Assembly (NCBI RefSeq): GCF_024451105.1 | Contig: NZ_JANGEY010000001.1 | Location: 62,001-126,000 of the forward strand | Direction of reading: 5' to 3' | Length of the DNA: 64,000 bases | Source of the DNA: Stutzerimonas stutzeri | GTDB taxonomy: Bacteria > Pseudomonadota > Gammaproteobacteria > Pseudomonadales > Pseudomonadaceae | Shown: positions 61,183-64,000 of the stretch, piece after piece | How the letters are laid out: each line of letters starts with the position of its first letter | Position numbering within the stretch: the first letter of the stretch is position 1 | Notes under the pieces: model-generated | What the model was told of the DNA's origin: nothing | Seen by the model: only the letters and a program-made list of their open reading frames with translations | The model's database searches: none | Made by a program: the position numbers and the translations under genes

Positions 61183-64000
61183 CCGCCTTCAGCCGCCTGC
61201 CCGCGCCCATGGGCCTGCTGATCGACCGCAGCCGGCCGCTCAGCTTCACCTTCGACGGCAGCAGCTATCAGGGCTACGCCGGCGACAGCATCGCCAGCGC
61301 CCTGGCCGCCAACGGCCGCTGGCTGCTGTCGCGCTCGTTCAAGTACCACCGCCCGCGCGGCCCGCTGACCATGGCCGGCCAGGACGCCAACACCCTGGTG
61401 CAGCTGCCCAGCGAGCCCAACGTGCTGGCCGACCTGCAGCCGCTGGCCGAGGGCCTGACCGTCACCGGGCAGAACTTCGCCGGCTCCCTGGACGGCGACC
61501 GCGACGCCTTCCTCGGCAAGTTCTCCAGGTTCATGCCGGTCGGCTTCTACTACCGCTCCTTCTACAAGCCCAAGGGCATCTGGAAGGTGTGGGAGCCGAT
61601 CATCCGCAAGAAGGCCGGCCTCGGCGTGCTGGACCTCAAGTTCCAGCCCGAGTACCACGACAAGGCCTTCCTGTTCGTCGACGTCGCCGTGGTCGGCGCC
61701 GGCCCCGCCGGCCTCAACGCCGCGCTGCAGGCCGCCAACGCCGGGGCCAAGGTGCTGCTGATCGAGCAGCAGTCCTACCTCGGCGGCGCCCTGGCCTGGG
61801 CGCGCTTCGACATCGAGGGCCAGCGCGCCGGCGAGCTGCGTGCGCAACTGGTCGGCGCGGTGGAGAACCACCCGAACATCCGCATCCTCAAGGACGCCAC
61901 CTGCAACGCCTGGTTCGCCGACAACTTCCTGCCGGTGATCCACGCCAACCGCCTGTACAAGGTGCGCGCCAGGCAGTGCATCGTCGCCGCCGGCGCCTTC
62001 GACCAGCCGGTGGTGTTCCGCAACAACGACCTGCCGGGGGTGATGCTGACCAGCGCCGCCCAGCGCCTGATCAAGCTCTACGCGGTCAAGCCCGGCCAGC
62101 GCGCGGTGGTGCTGACCGGCAACGACGACGGTTATCTCGCCGCCCTCGACCTGCTGGATGCCGGGGTGACGGTCGCCGCCGTGATCGACATGCGTAGCGC
62201 ACCGGCCGACGCGCGGCTGGCCGAGGCGCTGAAGCAACACGGCATCGCCGTGCGCAGCGGCAGCACCGTGTACGAGGCGCTGCACGCCAAGGGCATGCGC
62301 CACGTCACCGGCGTCGACGTGCGTCGCATCACCGGCAAGGGCCAGGTGGCCGGTGCCGGCGAAACCATCGCCTGCGACCTGCTGTGCATGTCCGCCGGCT
62401 ACATGCCGGTCTACCAGCTGCTCTGCCAGGCCGGCGGCAAGCTGAGCTACGACGACGCCCAGGCCGCCTTCACCCTCAGCGGCCTGCCCAAGCACCTCAG
62501 CGTGGCCGGCTCGGTCAACGGCCGCCACGCGCTGGACAACGTGCTGCTCGACGGCGGCCTGGCCGGTGGCGCCGCCGCCGACCGGCTCGGCCTGAGTGCG
62601 CCGATCGCAGGCAAGGCGTTCGCCGCCGAGCCGCGGGTCAACTTCGACTGGCCGATCTTCCCGCACCCGGACGGCAAGGACTTCGTCGACTTCGACGAGG
62701 ACCTGCAGGTGCGCGACATCGTCAACGCCACCCGCCACGGCTACCGCGACGTGCAGCTGGTCAAGCGCTTCTCCACCGTCGGCATGGGCCCCTCGCAGGG
62801 CCGCCATTCGGCGCTGCCCACCGCGCGGCTGGTGGCCCAGGCCACCAACCGCAGCGTCAGCGAGACCGGGGTGACCACCGCGCGCCCGCCGTTCGTCGCC
62901 GAGAAACTCGCCCACGTCGCCGGCCGCGGCTTCGACCCGTACCGGCAGACCGCCATGCACCAGCGCCACGTCGAGCTGGGCGCGAAGATGATGCCGGCCG
63001 GCGTCTGGCAGCGCCCGGCCTACTACGGCAAGCCCGAGGAGCGCGAGGCATGCATGCAGGCCGAGGCCCGCCACGTGCGCGAGAAGGTCGGCATCATCGA
63101 CGTCTCCACCCTCGGCGGCCTCGACGTGCGCGGCCCGGACGCCGCCGAGCTGCTCAACCGCCTGTACACCTTCGCCTTCGCCAAGCAGCCGGTCGGCCGT
63201 TCGCGCTACGCGCTGATGACCAACGAGCACGGCGTGGTGATCGACGACGGCGTCTGCGCGCGCTTCGCGGACAACCACTTCTACGTCACCGCCACCACCA
63301 GCGGCGTCGACCGCATCTACCAGCAGATGCTCAAGTGGAACGCGCAGTGGCGCCTGGACGTCGACATCACCAACGTCACCGCCGCGCTGGCCGCGGTCAA
63401 CGTCGCCGGGCCGCGCGCGCGCAACGTGCTGCGCAAGCTGTGCCAGGACGTCGACCTCAGCGCCGAGGCCTTCCCCTACCTGGGCGTGCGCCAAGGCACG
63501 GTTGCCGGCATCCCGGCGCGGCTCTTGCGGGTCGGCTTCGTCGGCGAGCTGGGCTACGAGATCCACGTGCCGGCACGCTACGGCGAGTACCTGTGGGACG
63601 CGCTGATGCAGGCCGGCGCCAAGGACGAGATCCGTCCGTTCGGCGTCGAGACCCAGCGCCTGCTGCGCCTGGAGAAGGGCCACGTGATCATCGGCCAGGA
63701 CACCGACGGCATGACCCATCCGGCGGAGATCGACATGGGCTGGGCGATCGCGCGCAGCAAGCCGTTCTTCGTCGGCAAGCGCTCGGTGGAGATCCTCGAG
63801 GCGCAGCCGCTCAAGCGCAAGCTGGTCGGCTTCACCCTGCCGGCCACCTCGGCCAAGCCGCTGGAAGGCCACCTGGTACTCAACGGCCCGGACATCAGCG
63901 GCAACGTCACCTCCTGCGAGTACAGCGCCACCCTCGGCCAGATCATCGGCCTGGCCTACTGCGCGTTCGAACAGAGCACGCCGGGCAGCCAGATCCCGAT
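61179..64000 (+). CDS. soxA: Sarcosine-oxidase-like alpha subunit (SoxA / MgdC), cut by window end
   Basis: About 940 codons of a protein usually 960-1000 long; the stop lies beyond the window. An N-terminal [2Fe-2S]-like fold region (FTFDGSSYQGYAGDSIASAL, RSFKYHRPRGPL) comes first. Then an FAD/NAD-binding domain (VDVAVVGAGPAGLNAALQAA near 168). The C-terminal half, from about 600, is a GcvT-like tetrahydrofolate-binding domain (FVGELGYEIHVP, RPFGVETQRLLRLEKGHVII). The folate domain would accept the methyl-derived carbon as methylene-H4F for FolD. The gamma subunit gene (soxG) is expected next. Confidence 0.92.
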   Translation, partial: MTAFSRLPAPMGLLIDRSRPLSFTFDGSSYQGYAGDSIASALAANGRWLLSRSFKYHRPRGPLTMAGQDANTLVQLPSEPNVLADLQPLAEGLTVTGQNFAGSLDGDRDAFLGKFSRFMPVGFYYRSFYKPKGIWKVWEPIIRKKAGLGVLDLKFQPEYHDKAFLFVDVAVVGAGPAGLNAALQAANAGAKVLLIEQQSYLGGALAWARFDIEGQRAGELRAQLVGAVENHPNIRILKDATCNAWFADNFLPVIHANRLYKVRARQCIVAAGAFDQPVVFRNNDLPGVMLTSAAQRLIKLYAVKPGQRAVVLTGNDDGYLAALDLLDAGVTVAAVIDMRSAPADARLAEALKQHGIAVRSGSTVYEALHAKGMRHVTGVDVRRITGKGQVAGAGETIACDLLCMSAGYMPVYQLLCQAGGKLSYDDAQAAFTLSGLPKHLSVAGSVNGRHALDNVLLDGGLAGGAAADRLGLSAPIAGKAFAAEPRVNFDWPIFPHPDGKDFVDFDEDLQVRDIVNATRHGYRDVQLVKRFSTVGMGPSQGRHSALPTARLVAQATNRSVSETGVTTARPPFVAEKLAHVAGRGFDPYRQTAMHQRHVELGAKMMPAGVWQRPAYYGKPEEREACMQAEARHVREKVGIIDVSTLGGLDVRGPDAAELLNRLYTFAFAKQPVGRSRYALMTNEHGVVIDDGVCARFADNHFYVTATTSGVDRIYQQMLKWNAQWRLDVDITNVTAALAAVNVAGPRARNVLRKLCQDVDLSAEAFPYLGVRQGTVAGIPARLLRVGFVGELGYEIHVPARYGEYLWDALMQAGAKDEIRPFGVETQRLLRLEKGHVIIGQDTDGMTHPAEIDMGWAIARSKPFFVGKRSVEILEAQPLKRKLVGFTLPATSAKPLEGHLVLNGPDISGNVTSCEYSATLGQIIGLAYCAFEQSTPGSQIP

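Noticed and set aside
61056-63872. 938-codon open frame on the minus strand
   Set aside because: It lies fully antisense to soxA and soxD, has the Ala/Gly/His/Asp-rich composition of a GC-driven shadow frame, and no family pattern.

Overview
The window is about 64 kb of very GC-rich DNA. Gene content and order point to a member of the Pseudomonadaceae. The block lepA-mucD-mucC-mucA-algU / nadB / ygfX-sdhE / ygfZ / tctED / opdH-tctCBA / abrB-like / ung has the layout I remember from the Pseudomonas aeruginosa PA0750-PA0767 region. OprD-type porins, REP-type palindromes starting with GTAG and an AlgU-type promoter fit the same assignment. The species cannot be named from the sequence.

Region by region. 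(1) 1-4.2 kb, minus strand: start of lepA, then the envelope-stress operon algU-mucA-mucC-mucD. No mucB lies between mucA and mucC (7 bp apart), and the periplasmic tail of MucA differs from the form I remember. (2) 4.4-7.9 kb: nadB, ygfX-sdhE and ygfZ (NAD synthesis, flavinylation, Fe-S repair). (3) 8-15.6 kb: a tricarboxylate uptake locus (TctDE two-component system, OpdH porin, TctCBA transporter, AbrB-like protein). The sensor kinase tctE is frameshifted in a C6 tract. (4) 15.6-28.5 kb: a lipoprotein, ung, two paralogous periplasmic binding proteins without a transporter, an enoyl-CoA hydratase, an RsuA-type pseudouridine synthase whose stop codon lies inside a tRNA-Gly(CCC) gene, a LysR regulator, an HPP protein, the copper ATPase CopA behind a CueR-type promoter, and a cupin. 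(5) 28.6-35.7 kb: ethanolamine ammonia-lyase eutBC beside what looks like the last stub of its permease, then small hypotheticals, a GcvR-like ACT protein and a cytosine-deaminase-like enzyme. (6) 35.9-41.9 kb: a CBS-domain histidine kinase with a double-receiver regulator, a TorF-family outer-membrane protein, a GST and oxaloacetate decarboxylase. (7) 42-48.7 kb: a nitrogen operon glnT-glxB-glxC-glxD-amt with a sigma-54 promoter and a divergent XRE-cupin regulator. (8) 48.7-53 kb: accessory DNA with a MntA/HepT toxin-antitoxin pair, an unrecognised lower-GC gene flanked by palindromic repeats, and a MobA-type aromatic hydroxylase. (9) 53-57.4 kb: TrhA/hemolysin III, an old yellow enzyme, a DJ-1/PfpI protein, a LysR regulator and a frameshifted metallo-beta-lactamase-fold gene. 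(10) 57.8-64 kb: purU-folD-soxB-soxD-soxA, the last running off the window.

Regions 7 and 10 read together as a possible N-methylglutamate pathway: a glutamine-synthetase-like ligase, three glutamate-synthase-like subunits and an Amt channel on one side, and a sarcosine-oxidase-like flavoenzyme with folate one-carbon enzymes on the other. The delta subunit lacks the usual zinc CPxCG motif, which favours N-methylglutamate dehydrogenase over sarcosine oxidase. This is inference from gene content. No CRISPR array, rRNA operon, intact insertion sequence or prophage was seen.
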